Of a stretch of DNA of 64,000 nt, positions 27,767 to 36,537 are shown piece by piece. Where the stretch lies: contig CAZHCA010000017.1 in NCBI GenBank assembly GCA_964530825.1, forward strand, positions 1-64,000. The letters run 5' to 3'. Within the stretch, counting starts at the first letter, position 1. Every line of letters begins with the position of its first letter. The stretch is from CAZHCA01 sp964530825 (GTDB taxonomy: Bacteria; Bacteroidota; Bacteroidia; Chitinophagales; Saprospiraceae). The notes under the pieces are model-generated. The model had not been told where the DNA came from. It searched no databases and saw nothing but the letters and a program-made list of their open reading frames with translations. Position numbers and translations under genes: made by a program.

Positions 27767-28987
27767 ATGGCTACTTGTTACGCACTAATGGGCTGGAGTT
27801 TGCCCGTCATTGAAAGTATGCAAAAAACAGGGAAACCTTTTGTAGTGGTTTCCTTCCCCGATTTTGAATCGTACGCTCGAGAGCACAATATTCCCTTCTT
27901 GTCCTATTCGCTTGGGAAATTCAGCGATTCTTCTAATTCATTGGATTTGGCGGAGAAGCTCAAGCCTTTTAATGTCGATGTGGCGGTGCCGCTATTCGAA
28001 GAAACGGTTGAATGGGCTGGTGCGCTCAATGCCCACTACCGAAAGGATCCGCGCCTGCTCAACCGGGCGTTTTTGTTTCGCAACAAAGCGATCATGAAAC
28101 GCAAAGCGATGTTGGGTGGACTGCGCGTAGGGCTTTTTGAAGAGGTCTATACCGTTGATGCCCTGCGCAATTTCATGCAACGTCTAAATGAGGCCAACCT
28201 TCAATTGCAAGGCGAAGAGGATAGCTGGGTACACATCAAGCCTTTTTCCTCGGCCGGAACGGTGGGACACCGTCTGTTACGTAGCATGAGTGATATCGAC
28301 AAAAAAGTCCAACTCACCGACTTTCCTTGTCTGGCTGAGAGCCATCTGGTCGGCCAGGAGTTCTCTTGCGAGGCTTATGTGCACCGGGGCAAGATCCGGT
28401 TTTTAAATATCACGGAATACGTCAAGCTGGGTTATTCCAACTTCGTACCCGAAGGCCCCTATCTGGCATCGAAGCGCGACCTGATTTGGAAAGCCAACCA
28501 GCAACTGGTCGATATTTTTGGTATTGAATACGGGATGATTCACCCCGAGTGGTTTATTACCGAGAAAGACGAATTAAACTTCGGAGAGGTCGCCAGCCGC
28601 ATCCCGGGTGGACATATACTGGAGCTGGTGGGTCAAGCATACGGATTCGACGCTCTAGCAGCTTTTGTGCAAATTCATGATCCCAGTTTGACCGACGAAG
28701 AAGTAGATGCACTATTTCCTCCAAAAGATTACCAAACCGAAAACTATTACGGTAACGTGATGATCTATCCGCGTAAGGATCAGATCTCCAGACTGGAAAT
28801 ACCCGATGAGTTGAAAGAAGAACCTTATTTCCTCGACCATACCCTGGTGCCGCCTTTGGGCACCCAGAAAATAAACAGTCGCGACGGCTATGGCAATCAC
28901 TTCGGAACGATCAATTTCCGAGGCCCTGATCCCGAGCGCATGACCCAGTTGCTTAAGCACTATGAGGGGGTCGATTTTTATCATTAA
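27767..28987 (+). CDS. ATP-grasp ligase of amino-acid-ligase type
   Basis: 406 residues with a complete ATP-grasp fold. The ATP-binding lysine is in WVHIKPFSSAGTVG (Lys158). The adenine-loop acidic pair is in CLAESHLVGQEFSCEAYV (Glu191, Glu198). The Mg-binding end is IHPEWFITEKDELNFGEVAS followed by RIPGG (Glu274, Arg278). Overall it resembles the carboxylate-amine ligases that join amino acids or dipeptides (BacD/carnosine-synthase-like), rather than a biotin carboxylase or Ddl. Substrates are unknown. The 668-residue gene begins 19 bases after the stop and is followed by a racemase-like gene in overlap, so the three are almost certainly one operon. Intergenic DNA upstream (27540-27766) must hold the promoter, but I could not identify it with confidence. 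Confidence 0.88.
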   Translation: MATCYALMGWSLPVIESMQKTGKPFVVVSFPDFESYAREHNIPFLSYSLGKFSDSSNSLDLAEKLKPFNVDVAVPLFEETVEWAGALNAHYRKDPRLLNRAFLFRNKAIMKRKAMLGGLRVGLFEEVYTVDALRNFMQRLNEANLQLQGEEDSWVHIKPFSSAGTVGHRLLRSMSDIDKKVQLTDFPCLAESHLVGQEFSCEAYVHRGKIRFLNITEYVKLGYSNFVPEGPYLASKRDLIWKANQQLVDIFGIEYGMIHPEWFITEKDELNFGEVASRIPGGHILELVGQAYGFDALAAFVQIHDPSLTDEEVDALFPPKDYQTENYYGNVMIYPRKDQISRLEIPDELKEEPYFLDHTLVPPLGTQKINSRDGYGNHFGTINFRGPDPERMTQLLKHYEGVDFYH

Positions 28988-29006
28988 AATGTAGCGAATC
29001 GCTTTT

Positions 29007-31013
29007 ATGAGGACAGCAATTTCTTCCTCGCCAAAATTTGAAGTTTTTCAACAAGCTTACCAGGAGTTTTTGGCCGCTCCTTCTTTTACCCGCCAACAAA
29101 AAGCCCTGCGCCTGATCGATCAGATCGATCAAATGAGCCAGGAAAAAAAGGGCATGCAGTTGCTTACGGGTCTGGTGCAGGAGCTGGAAATGGCCGGTAT
29201 TTTTGCCGATACGCCCTGGGCCGATCCCAGCCGTTTGGTGCCGGCACTGGTAAAGGGAACCCTGAAGGCAGGTCACCCTACATCGACCTACGAGCTCCTG
29301 AGTGAACTGCGCCTGCTCACCTATGCCACCGGTCAGAACGACCTAAAAACCGTTCGACCCCAAGATGCACGTAACTTCTTGGATGAAGTGATTGTCAATA
29401 ACCTCGAATTTGTCTTGCGTGATCTAACCGAAGAGTCACGTGAGCGCATGAGTGATTGGGAGATCAACAAGATATATCACCTTTTCGAGTACCTGGTAGA
29501 TCATGCCGAGATGAAGAGCATCAAAACGAAGCTCGCCAACGAAATCCGGCTGGTTTGCGCTCAACGTCCGGTCGTGACCCGAAAGACCAAGGCGCTTATT
29601 CACATGGTCAAGAAAAAAATGTCGCTGACCGGCAATCGGGCTGAAGACCAGGAGTTACAGTATTTCGTGGATTGTTTGTACCGGCCCACGCGCAGCATTC
29701 GCAACAATACTACCCTGCGCTCGTACGCCCTCAACCTGCGTCGTCGAACCCACCTGCAACGGCTGACCGATGCGCAGGAAATGGGTGCACGCATGCGCAA
29801 TACCGGCTTGGTGAGCCACTACCACCTGGCGATGTTTAAGTTTGCCATCGAAAAAGACAAGGATGATTTAGTGCATGCCTTATTGGGGCTAAATCCAACG
29901 GGGGTGGCGGAATGGAATGCGCATCGCGACTTCATTGTTAGGCTGGTCGAGCCGTTGCTGGAGATCGAGAAAGTACAATTCTTATACGGTCTGTCACGTA
30001 TGCTCGAACGGGGCTTGTTTTCACGTCGAGTGGTGCGTTCCAGCCTCGATAACTTCAGTCGTATTGAATTGCACCCGATCGTAGAAGAAAAAATACTGCG
30101 CTCTATTGTGCACTACAACCGGGCGCGGCCTAGATTGAGTGCCCGCGACTACTTAATGGGCGCCCTACTGCGTATTCTGGGGCAGCCGTTAGGGGTAGGG
30201 CAGGGAAACAATCCGACCTGCCAGAGCGCCCGTGGGATAAGCCTTTGGAGCGAACATGCACCGGCTAAGCTCATCCGGTTGTTGAGTACAGCAGCTACCC
30301 AGAACAATCTGATCTTCCGCTTCGAAGATAAATTCTTAGAGTCCACCAAATTGAATCCCGGGCTTGTCGAGCAGCTCGACTACGACCTCGATGCCGTTTC
30401 GGTCGTTTTGGTACCCCATCTCGATAAGATTTACAACGAAATGATGCGCCGCGCTGCAGGTCGTGGTGAAGATCCACATAAGTGGGCTAACCCTGCAATG
30501 TACGGTCAGTGGGTACCAGTAGGATTTGCTTCGGCTTATCACTACATTTCGGGAACTATTATGGATTTTGAGGGTTTCCTTCGCATATTCTTTGCTGCTT
30601 TCCACATGGAATACAATGGCATGTTGCGGATGATGTACCCCAATCCGGTAGGTATATTCATCACTTCGGCCCAGGGACAAATGGTCGGCTTCCACGCTGT
30701 ATCCTTGCTGCGGGTTGAAGAATGCCCCAATGGTGAAATGCGTGCTTATTTCCTGAACCCGAACAACGAGGGGCGTCAGGATTGGGGACAAGGTATACGG
30801 CCCACCGTTTCAGGCAATGGCGAACGCTACGGGGAGTCTTCTTTACCTTTTGACCAGTTTGCCGCTCGGGTCTACGCTTTCCATTATAACCCGCTGGAAG
30901 TAGACCAGTGGATTGAAAGTGTGCCGCAAGAAGCCATCGACCAGGTGTATCGCATGGCTGAAAGCAGTTGGGGACAATCGTACATATGGAGCAAAATAAA
31001 ACGTCAATGGTAG
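29007..31013 (+). CDS. unrecognised protein with papain-like C-terminal catalytic pattern
   Basis: 668 residues. The first 380 or so are helical, rich in charged residues, with no family I recognise. The C-terminal part has the residue order of a papain-fold cysteine hydrolase or transglutaminase. Gln399 lies six residues before Cys405 (VGQGNNPTCQSARGISLWSE), the same spacing as the oxyanion glutamine and catalytic cysteine of papain. His563 is in QMVGFHAVSLLRVEE, and Asn584 in MRAYFLNPNNEGRQDWGQG. No signal peptide or membrane helix is seen, so the protein is probably cytosolic. It sits between an ATP-grasp ligase and a racemase-like enzyme and overlaps the latter, which suggests it cleaves, transfers or cyclises their amide product. 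The fold and activity are inference from residue pattern only. Confidence 0.7.
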   Translation: MRTAISSSPKFEVFQQAYQEFLAAPSFTRQQKALRLIDQIDQMSQEKKGMQLLTGLVQELEMAGIFADTPWADPSRLVPALVKGTLKAGHPTSTYELLSELRLLTYATGQNDLKTVRPQDARNFLDEVIVNNLEFVLRDLTEESRERMSDWEINKIYHLFEYLVDHAEMKSIKTKLANEIRLVCAQRPVVTRKTKALIHMVKKKMSLTGNRAEDQELQYFVDCLYRPTRSIRNNTTLRSYALNLRRRTHLQRLTDAQEMGARMRNTGLVSHYHLAMFKFAIEKDKDDLVHALLGLNPTGVAEWNAHRDFIVRLVEPLLEIEKVQFLYGLSRMLERGLFSRRVVRSSLDNFSRIELHPIVEEKILRSIVHYNRARPRLSARDYLMGALLRILGQPLGVGQGNNPTCQSARGISLWSEHAPAKLIRLLSTAATQNNLIFRFEDKFLESTKLNPGLVEQLDYDLDAVSVVLVPHLDKIYNEMMRRAAGRGEDPHKWANPAMYGQWVPVGFASAYHYISGTIMDFEGFLRIFFAAFHMEYNGMLRMMYPNPVGIFITSAQGQMVGFHAVSLLRVEECPNGEMRAYFLNPNNEGRQDWGQGIRPTVSGNGERYGESSLPFDQFAARVYAFHYNPLEVDQWIESVPQEAIDQVYRMAESSWGQSYIWSKIKRQW

Positions 31014-32200
31014 CAAAACAGCACCAAAAATCCAAGGTGAAGCACTCTTCGCGGATTCAGCTGAGCCAATCTGCGCTCATTAACAACATCAACTTCTTGC
31101 GTCGTAAGTTAGGCCCTCAGGTAACTTTCTCTTCCGTGGTAAAGGCTAATGCTTATGGCCACGGCATTTTCACCTTTGTACCCATGGCCGAAAAAGCCGG
31201 AGTGCGTCATTTCTCGGTAGCTTCGGCCTTTGAGGCGGAAGAAGTCCTGGAAGCGCGGACTAAAGATTCGACCATCATGATTATGGGTATCCTCTACAAT
31301 TCCGACCTGGAGTGGGCTATTGAAAATGATATTGAGTTCTACGTCTTCCATATGGATCGGTTCCCCAAGGTCTTGGAAGCTGCCAAGGTGGTTGGCAAAC
31401 CGGCTCGGATCCATCTGGAGGTGGAAACCGGCGCCAATCGTACCGGGTTACCCATGGCCGAATTTTCGGAAGCTTTGCGGGTATTGAAAAAATACGGCGA
31501 ACACATTCAATTTAAGGGCTTATGCACCCACTTGGGAGGGGCCGAAAGCCTATCGGTGCAATTTAAGATCGACCAGCAAAAAAAGCGCTTTAAGGAGTAT
31601 TTGAAGATCTGTGCCAAGAAAAAGTTTTATCCGGAAATATGCCATGTGGCTTCTTCTGCAGGTGCTCTGGTCTATCCCGATACGCGTTACGATCTGGTTA
31701 GAGTAGGGGTATCGCAATATGGCTTCTGGCCAAGTCCTGATGTGTATTACCACCTGCAATCTCAGCAAGCTGCTAACGGCAACGGCAAAAGCGGCGGTCT
31801 CAAGCGTATCTTTACCTGGAAAACCGACGTGATGGATGTACGCAAGGTTGAGCCTGGCGAATTTGTAGGCTATGGCACCGCCTATCAGGCCAAAGAAGAA
31901 ATGACGATCGCGGTGCTGCCTCTAGGCTACTCCAATGGATATCCCCGGGGCGAATCAAACCGTGGTAAGGTACTGATCCGTGGTAAAAAAGCCCCGATTG
32001 TCGGCCTGATCAATATGAACTTGTTTATGGTCAACGTTAGCCATATACCCGGTGTACAGGTGGGGGACGAAGTAGTGCTCGTAGGGCGCCAAAAGATCAA
32101 CACCATTCGCGTTAGCTCTTTTACCAACTTCACCGAACTGATTAACAATGAAATGCTGAGCCGCTTACCATCAGCCATCCCGCGGGAAGTAGTGCGGTAG
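30986..32200 (+). CDS. alanine-racemase-fold PLP enzyme with altered active-site motif
   Basis: 404 residues from the ATG at 30986. A further ATG at 31007 overlaps the upstream stop and is equally possible, while a TTG at 30968 is less likely. The fold is fold-type III: PLP lysine Lys53 in SSVVKANAYGHG, substrate arginine in GANRTGLP (Arg152), pyridine-contact arginine in YDLVRVGVSQYG (Arg239), and catalytic tyrosine Tyr296 in EFVGYGTAYQA. The usual CMD motif is NMN here (GLINMNLFMVNVSH, 340-353), and a second conserved Asp of that strand is also Asn (350). This suggests an amino-acid racemase with a substrate other than or broader than alanine. Bacteroidota normally make alanine racemase as a MurF fusion, so this is an extra paralogue. 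A 30-residue basic N-terminal tail is unusual. Confidence 0.85.
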   Translation: MEQNKTSMVAKQHQKSKVKHSSRIQLSQSALINNINFLRRKLGPQVTFSSVVKANAYGHGIFTFVPMAEKAGVRHFSVASAFEAEEVLEARTKDSTIMIMGILYNSDLEWAIENDIEFYVFHMDRFPKVLEAAKVVGKPARIHLEVETGANRTGLPMAEFSEALRVLKKYGEHIQFKGLCTHLGGAESLSVQFKIDQQKKRFKEYLKICAKKKFYPEICHVASSAGALVYPDTRYDLVRVGVSQYGFWPSPDVYYHLQSQQAANGNGKSGGLKRIFTWKTDVMDVRKVEPGEFVGYGTAYQAKEEMTIAVLPLGYSNGYPRGESNRGKVLIRGKKAPIVGLINMNLFMVNVSHIPGVQVGDEVVLVGRQKINTIRVSSFTNFTELINNEMLSRLPSAIPREVVR

Positions 32201-32202
32201 GA

Positions 32203-33342
32203 CTATGCCAGATCCCGCTCCTCCATCTGATCGGCAATATAGTTGATCGACTCGCGGATACGGGCCATTTCCACCGTGTAGTAATCCTGCGCAATACTGC
32301 CTGCCATCTTTTGGCGCTCTAAGTCATTGAATGCGCCATAGCGGCTGTAAACCAGGTTCTTGAGACTGCTCCCTTCGCTGAGCTTTCCCTCCAACAAATT
32401 GAGGGCTTCTTTAGTTTTACCCTGCGCCGCTAGCTTTTTCACGTGTTGGCGAATGCCATCAATGCTGGTCAGATTGGGTACTGGTTCCGGCTCAGGTGGA
32501 ACGGGCGTTTGTGATCTTTCTTTAGCGCCTTCCTGGGTAGGCGGCTTCGGGGGTGGTAACTCCTGATCGGCCGTAACGCCTTTCTTGAGAAAAAAGAACT
32601 CGCCTCCTTGGTGGCCGATATTTTGCAGGGGTTCAAAACGCGGCGTCTGCTGGGAATTCGCCATAACGCCGTCGCGCATGAGGACCCACAATTCGTTGAG
32701 GCTCATGGCCGGCCGGTTGTTGTATTCCAGCTGGGTAAGTAGGCTTTCGGCAAATGGGCTATGGTGCCCAGGCAGGCCATCGGGCACCACTTCGGTAAGC
32801 CCCGACGTCATGATCCAGCGGGAGGGCAGGGCAAAAAAGCGGGAGACTGCCTCGCGGTGCTCAACACCGGCTTTCCGGAAGAAAGCGCCAGAAAAGCAAG
32901 CATCTACGATGCCGAAAACGTGTCGTGCCTTGGTGGGCTTGATCAGGTCACGAATAACCGAATTGGAAATGTAGGTGGAGGGATCGCCGCTCTCTGCATC
33001 GCTGGGTAACCAGTAACCTTGCTGGTCAAAGTCATCCTGTACGCCATGACCGGAAAAATAGAAGAGTACATTATCCTCATTGGTCGCAATTCGCAAGTAA
33101 TGCCGCATTCGATTGAGAATGTTACGTCGGGTAGCCTCGTCATCGACTACGATTTCGCCTTGTGCCGACTCGAATTGGTATTTTCCGGTCAGCAATTGAA
33201 AAAACTGTTCAGCATCTTTGCGGGCATTGTTTAAGGGAAAGACGCCGTTGGTATAAGCGTTGATGCCGATAGCAAGGAGGTAGTTATTGCCGGAAGGATA
33301 GGGGCTTTGCGTTGTATTTCTACCAATACCTTTGTTACTCAT
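32203..33342 (-). CDS. caspase-family protease with C-terminal effector-associated-type domain
   Basis: 379 residues. The peptidase C14 (caspase/metacaspase) domain covers about residues 20-240: NYLLAIGINAYTNGVFPLNN ARKDAEQF at the start, catalytic His99 in NVLFYFSGHGVQDDFD, and catalytic Cys149 in FGIVDACFSGAFF. A proline-rich linker (255-290) leads to a helical C-terminal module of about 80 residues (GKTKEALNLLEGKLSEG ... LVYSRYGAFNDLERQKMAGS ... EMARIRESINYIADQM). Its pattern matches the effector-associated domain EAD11, which in bacterial conflict systems recruits an effector to a partner with the same domain. It has no signal peptide. It ends two bases from the stop of the racemase gene, tail to tail. 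A protease that cuts cell proteins on infection or stress is the known type; the trigger here is unknown. Confidence 0.88.
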   Translation of the reverse strand: MSNKGIGRNTTQSPYPSGNNYLLAIGINAYTNGVFPLNNARKDAEQFFQLLTGKYQFESAQGEIVVDDEATRRNILNRMRHYLRIATNEDNVLFYFSGHGVQDDFDQQGYWLPSDAESGDPSTYISNSVIRDLIKPTKARHVFGIVDACFSGAFFRKAGVEHREAVSRFFALPSRWIMTSGLTEVVPDGLPGHHSPFAESLLTQLEYNNRPAMSLNELWVLMRDGVMANSQQTPRFEPLQNIGHQGGEFFFLKKGVTADQELPPPKPPTQEGAKERSQTPVPPEPEPVPNLTSIDGIRQHVKKLAAQGKTKEALNLLEGKLSEGSSLKNLVYSRYGAFNDLERQKMAGSIAQDYYTVEMARIRESINYIADQMEERDLA

Positions 33343-33404
33343 GGGTCAGGGGCCAGGTTTAGTGGATAAAGGGGTTGAAAAAAACTAGATATTGCCAGGT
33401 TCTG

Positions 33405-34346
33405 TTATGGCGAACAGTTCAAATGGCGCTTTTTAAATCGAATATACGAAGCAATTGCATTGGCCTCGGGCGTAGGTAGCTGAGCTTCCAAGAACTTTTG
33501 CAATACGTAGTGCATGGCTGCCCGCTCTTTGTAACTCAGGTTGATCCCACCGCTAGAGCCCAGGAAGGCATAAATATCACTCTGGGTGCGGTGCCAGTCG
33601 GGGTCAAAAGATAGGTATGCTTCGTAACCGAGTTGGTAGGGCAGGGTAGGCACAGGTTGATTCAGAGTAAGTCCGTCTTGGACTAGGCTATCCCGAATAG
33701 CGGGAAGTTGTTCTTCACATTTACTTACCCATTCATCCAGGGCCTTGGCCTGGATCAGTCGTACACTGTGTAACCCCCGGCGGGCGTTTTCCTGTTCGCG
33801 ACGCAGGGCCGGTGTATCGATGGTATCGGGCTGACTTAAATTCCAGGCACGAAAATAGTACTGCTCGCCGGCCAGAGCGGTGACGTAGGCCACCCAGGGC
33901 CAGTCAGCCGAACGAGGGCCACCCGCTTCGCCGGACATCATTTTTTCGATCATGTAATCGCTTTCCGAAGCTAGCACATCGCCCATGGTGGTGTACAGGC
34001 GTGGCAGCGTCCAGGCGTTTACCCGGTTAAGGGTAGTGCTCTGTAATTGTAGCTCGCTTACCTGCAGGTCATTGACGACATCGCGCAGCAGAACGGTCGA
34101 TTCGGGCTGTGCACGCAGGCGCATCAGATTGATTTGAGCCCGCAGGACGCGTGCTTCGAGATCGTCGGAGCCAGCATCCAGTAGGTAGGTGTCGGCAATC
34201 TGGCCAGCATTTGAAAAATTGCCGGTCTGCAGGCTCTGGTAGTAAGCGTTCAGCAACTGCTGGTAGGGTGTTGGCTCCTGTAAGGCTTTTTTTGCATTAC
34301 AGGCAACCAGCAGAAAGAGGGCCAACAAGAAAAATAGAGGTCTCAT
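33405..34346 (-). CDS. lipoprotein of unknown function, helical
   Basis: 313 residues with a lipoprotein signal (MRPLFFLLALFLLVAC, lipid cysteine at 16). The mature part is helical and has a TPR-like beginning (YQQLLNAYYQSLQTGNFSNA, AGSDDLEARVLRAQINLMRL). I do not recognise a family. It starts two bases after the end of the coiled-coil gene and precedes the caspase gene by 62 bases, all on one strand, so it may be part of a caspase operon. Being outer- or inner-membrane anchored, it would face the periplasm, whereas the caspase appears cytosolic, so a direct partnership is not obvious. Confidence 0.75.
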   Translation of the reverse strand: MRPLFFLLALFLLVACNAKKALQEPTPYQQLLNAYYQSLQTGNFSNAGQIADTYLLDAGSDDLEARVLRAQINLMRLRAQPESTVLLRDVVNDLQVSELQLQSTTLNRVNAWTLPRLYTTMGDVLASESDYMIEKMMSGEAGGPRSADWPWVAYVTALAGEQYYFRAWNLSQPDTIDTPALRREQENARRGLHSVRLIQAKALDEWVSKCEEQLPAIRDSLVQDGLTLNQPVPTLPYQLGYEAYLSFDPDWHRTQSDIYAFLGSSGGINLSYKERAAMHYVLQKFLEAQLPTPEANAIASYIRFKKRHLNCSP

Positions 34347-34348
34347 AC

Positions 34349-35293
34349 TTAAGGGTTGGTATGGATTGGGGGAAATTGGGAAGCTACGCCTTCGAGCCTC
34401 GCTTTGCGGTCTTGCAGTTCAATCATTCGTTTTTCCAATGCACGCCGTCGCGCTTCGAGGTCGGCCACTTCCGACAGGTGATTGTCCGGATCGTCGAGGG
34501 CCATCAGGCTATGCTGTGCCCGCTCCAGCTCTTGCTCGACGTTTTGCAACTTTCGGAACACCACGTAGCCGAGGGTTTTGTCGATCATCTCGTCCCCCTC
34601 GAGAATGGTCTGGTTAAAAATATCGCTGATTTTACCCGATAACTCCGATACGTGATCTTCTTTGAGTTCGATACCTTGCAAAATGCGCGATTGAAGCACT
34701 AACTGGATATATTCGGGAATTTTATTTTGCAAATCGCGCAGGGAATAGCCTTTGTTTTGCTCCTTGATGGCTGCAACACGACAGATGATCTCGCGGAAGT
34801 GCTCCAGTCTGGGTTCGCTAAGTGTACGCACGTGCTCCTGCAATTGTGGATCGGTGTCGAAGGCGAGGTTGTCGAGATAGTCAAAAAAATAGTGGTGGGC
34901 GTACTTCAGAATCTCGAGGTGCTTGTCGCGGTCAGGATGGGTTGGGTCGCTGGCAATCTTCAGATCATTATCAAATTGGGCCGCCAGCTCTTCGTGAAAA
35001 TGGTGGGCTTCGTTGCGGAAGAAATTGCGCACCACCATAGCACTGATATCCGGATTTACAGAGGTGTGAAAGATCCCCTGGGCGCGAAAATCCATATCCA
35101 GCTGATGCCGTTGTTCCAAGACTCTGGCGCGTACTTCTTTTCCTAAGCGGATAAAGCTGAAAAGCATCTCAGTTACAAAAAATACGGTCTTACTCTGCAA
35201 AAGGGTCGAACCGCCGATCGCCATGGCAGTGCCAAAGATATTGCTGACTTTACCCTCAAAATCTTCGATGAGTTGTTTTGGTTCTGCAGGCAT
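34349..35293 (-). CDS. coiled-coil protein of unknown function
   Basis: 314 residues, without signal peptide. An N-terminal amphipathic or weakly hydrophobic stretch (NIFGTAMAIGGSTLLQSKTV, FFVTEMLFSFIRLGKEVRAR) is followed by a helical body (VRNFFRNEAHHFHEELAAQF, ILKYAHHYFFDYLDNLAF) and a C-terminal coiled coil (KLQNVEQELERAQHSLMALD, VADLEARRRALEKRMIELQD). I recognise no domain. Only two bases separate its stop from the lipoprotein start, so the two are translated together. The start at 35293 is the only one that keeps the N-terminal segment intact. It might bind membranes through the N-terminal part, but this is a guess. Confidence 0.75.
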   Translation of the reverse strand: MPAEPKQLIEDFEGKVSNIFGTAMAIGGSTLLQSKTVFFVTEMLFSFIRLGKEVRARVLEQRHQLDMDFRAQGIFHTSVNPDISAMVVRNFFRNEAHHFHEELAAQFDNDLKIASDPTHPDRDKHLEILKYAHHYFFDYLDNLAFDTDPQLQEHVRTLSEPRLEHFREIICRVAAIKEQNKGYSLRDLQNKIPEYIQLVLQSRILQGIELKEDHVSELSGKISDIFNQTILEGDEMIDKTLGYVVFRKLQNVEQELERAQHSLMALDDPDNHLSEVADLEARRRALEKRMIELQDRKARLEGVASQFPPIHTNP

Positions 35294-35421
35294 GAGTTTG
35301 AAGTTGAAGGTGAATGAGGCTCGAAGGGGACATAAACACCGTCTACCAGTAGCCCGGAGATAGTGGCCTTTAAACCACGGTTTTTTGTCTCTACCTTAGC
35401 CGTTTGGCTCAATATACCAAT

Positions 35422-36420
35422 TTACTGCGTTTCATACCCGTCTTCGTCCCAGGTGAATTCGGATATAAAGGGCGCGTGATCCGAATCGGGGAAAAGGTCT
35501 TGGGTTGCCCCGCTGATGGTCTCGTCGGGCAAGGTCTCGTTGTGGATTTCGGAGTGGCGGTAACAACTTACCATGGCTTGCGACATAAGCAGGTGGTCGA
35601 TCAGGCGGCGGTGGCCCTGGTGCAACAGCGTATAGCGGGCCGGCTCGGGTATGGTATTCTCGGCAGGAAAGAGGGCGCGCGGTCGCAGTTCGGGATTGTG
35701 GGTCGCTTCTACATTTCCGATCAGGGTGCGCACCGGTACTTCGTCGGGTTCGGCATTAAAATCGCCTGCTACCACCAGGTGTGGATCGGGATGGGCATCG
35801 AAAATGCGGTCGACCAAGTAGCGGGCCTCTAGGGCCTGGCCAACCCGTTTGATGGAGGAGAGGAAATATCCCTCTGCCCATCCGCTCACAGTCTGCCACA
35901 CCTGCAGGATGCCCCTGTTATAGGTTTGCCCAGGTATGCGCGTCGGAATACGTGACTTCAGGTGCATATTGACTACGTGAAGAATCTTACCGCGCGTTAT
36001 TTCGATCTGGGCGTAGAGTAGCGGGCGCTCCCACCGCACGGGATCGGCCTCCAGGTCGGGCGGATCGGAGGTGACGCGACGGTAGGCCAGCGTTTCGATC
36101 AGGTCGTTGCGATACTGCTCATGTTGCACAATGGGGAAGCGCGAAGCGATTACCACATTGCGCAAGCTATACAGCCGCCCGTCTTCCGTATTGGTCGATA
36201 CCACCCGGTAGTCGCCCATGCCAGCGGCTGTAAGTAAATCGCGCAGCACGCGCAACTCGCGGCGGCCTTCGGCATTCTCCTGAGCGTGGATCTCTTGTAG
36301 GCAGAGGATGTCGGCCCGGGTGCGCCTTAGCATGGGCACTAGAATGGCAAAGCGCGCCGCCAGCCGATCGTGGGGCTCAGTGTCGAGGTTTTGCAGGTTG
36401 AAGGTGGCGATGCGAAACAT
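35422..36420 (-). CDS. endonuclease/exonuclease/phosphatase-family enzyme
   Basis: 332 residues with the DNase-I-like fold motifs in order: RIATFNLQNLDT (first strand), DILCLQEIHAQEN (metal glutamate), LHVVNMHLKSRIPTR (catalytic histidine), LVVAGDFNAEPDEVPV (GDFN), and FPDSDHAPFISEF (SDH). Metal-dependent hydrolase of phosphodiester or phosphoester bonds. No signal peptide is seen, and the substrate (DNA, RNA, lipid or phosphoinositide-like) cannot be told from sequence. It is upstream of the coiled-coil and caspase genes on the same strand, 128 bases from the former, and downstream of the frameshifted gene at 36538-37372. Confidence 0.9.
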   Translation of the reverse strand: MFRIATFNLQNLDTEPHDRLAARFAILVPMLRRTRADILCLQEIHAQENAEGRRELRVLRDLLTAAGMGDYRVVSTNTEDGRLYSLRNVVIASRFPIVQHEQYRNDLIETLAYRRVTSDPPDLEADPVRWERPLLYAQIEITRGKILHVVNMHLKSRIPTRIPGQTYNRGILQVWQTVSGWAEGYFLSSIKRVGQALEARYLVDRIFDAHPDPHLVVAGDFNAEPDEVPVRTLIGNVEATHNPELRPRALFPAENTIPEPARYTLLHQGHRRLIDHLLMSQAMVSCYRHSEIHNETLPDETISGATQDLFPDSDHAPFISEFTWDEDGYETQ

Positions 36421-36537
36421 GCAATATGTTTAAGGTGGAGAAGTACATTCGGAACGACTAGCCTAATATAACCTGTCTGGCTAAGTTGTGAACGCCCTTT
36501 AGGTTTTTTGTGGCAGGAAAATAAAAGGAGGGCTAAA

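Noticed and set aside
35173..35412. 79-codon - strand open frame
   Set aside because: It overlaps the start of the coiled-coil gene in another frame and contains no recognisable pattern.
35404..35832. 142-codon + strand open frame
   Set aside because: Antisense to the GDFN and SDH motifs of the nuclease-fold enzyme.
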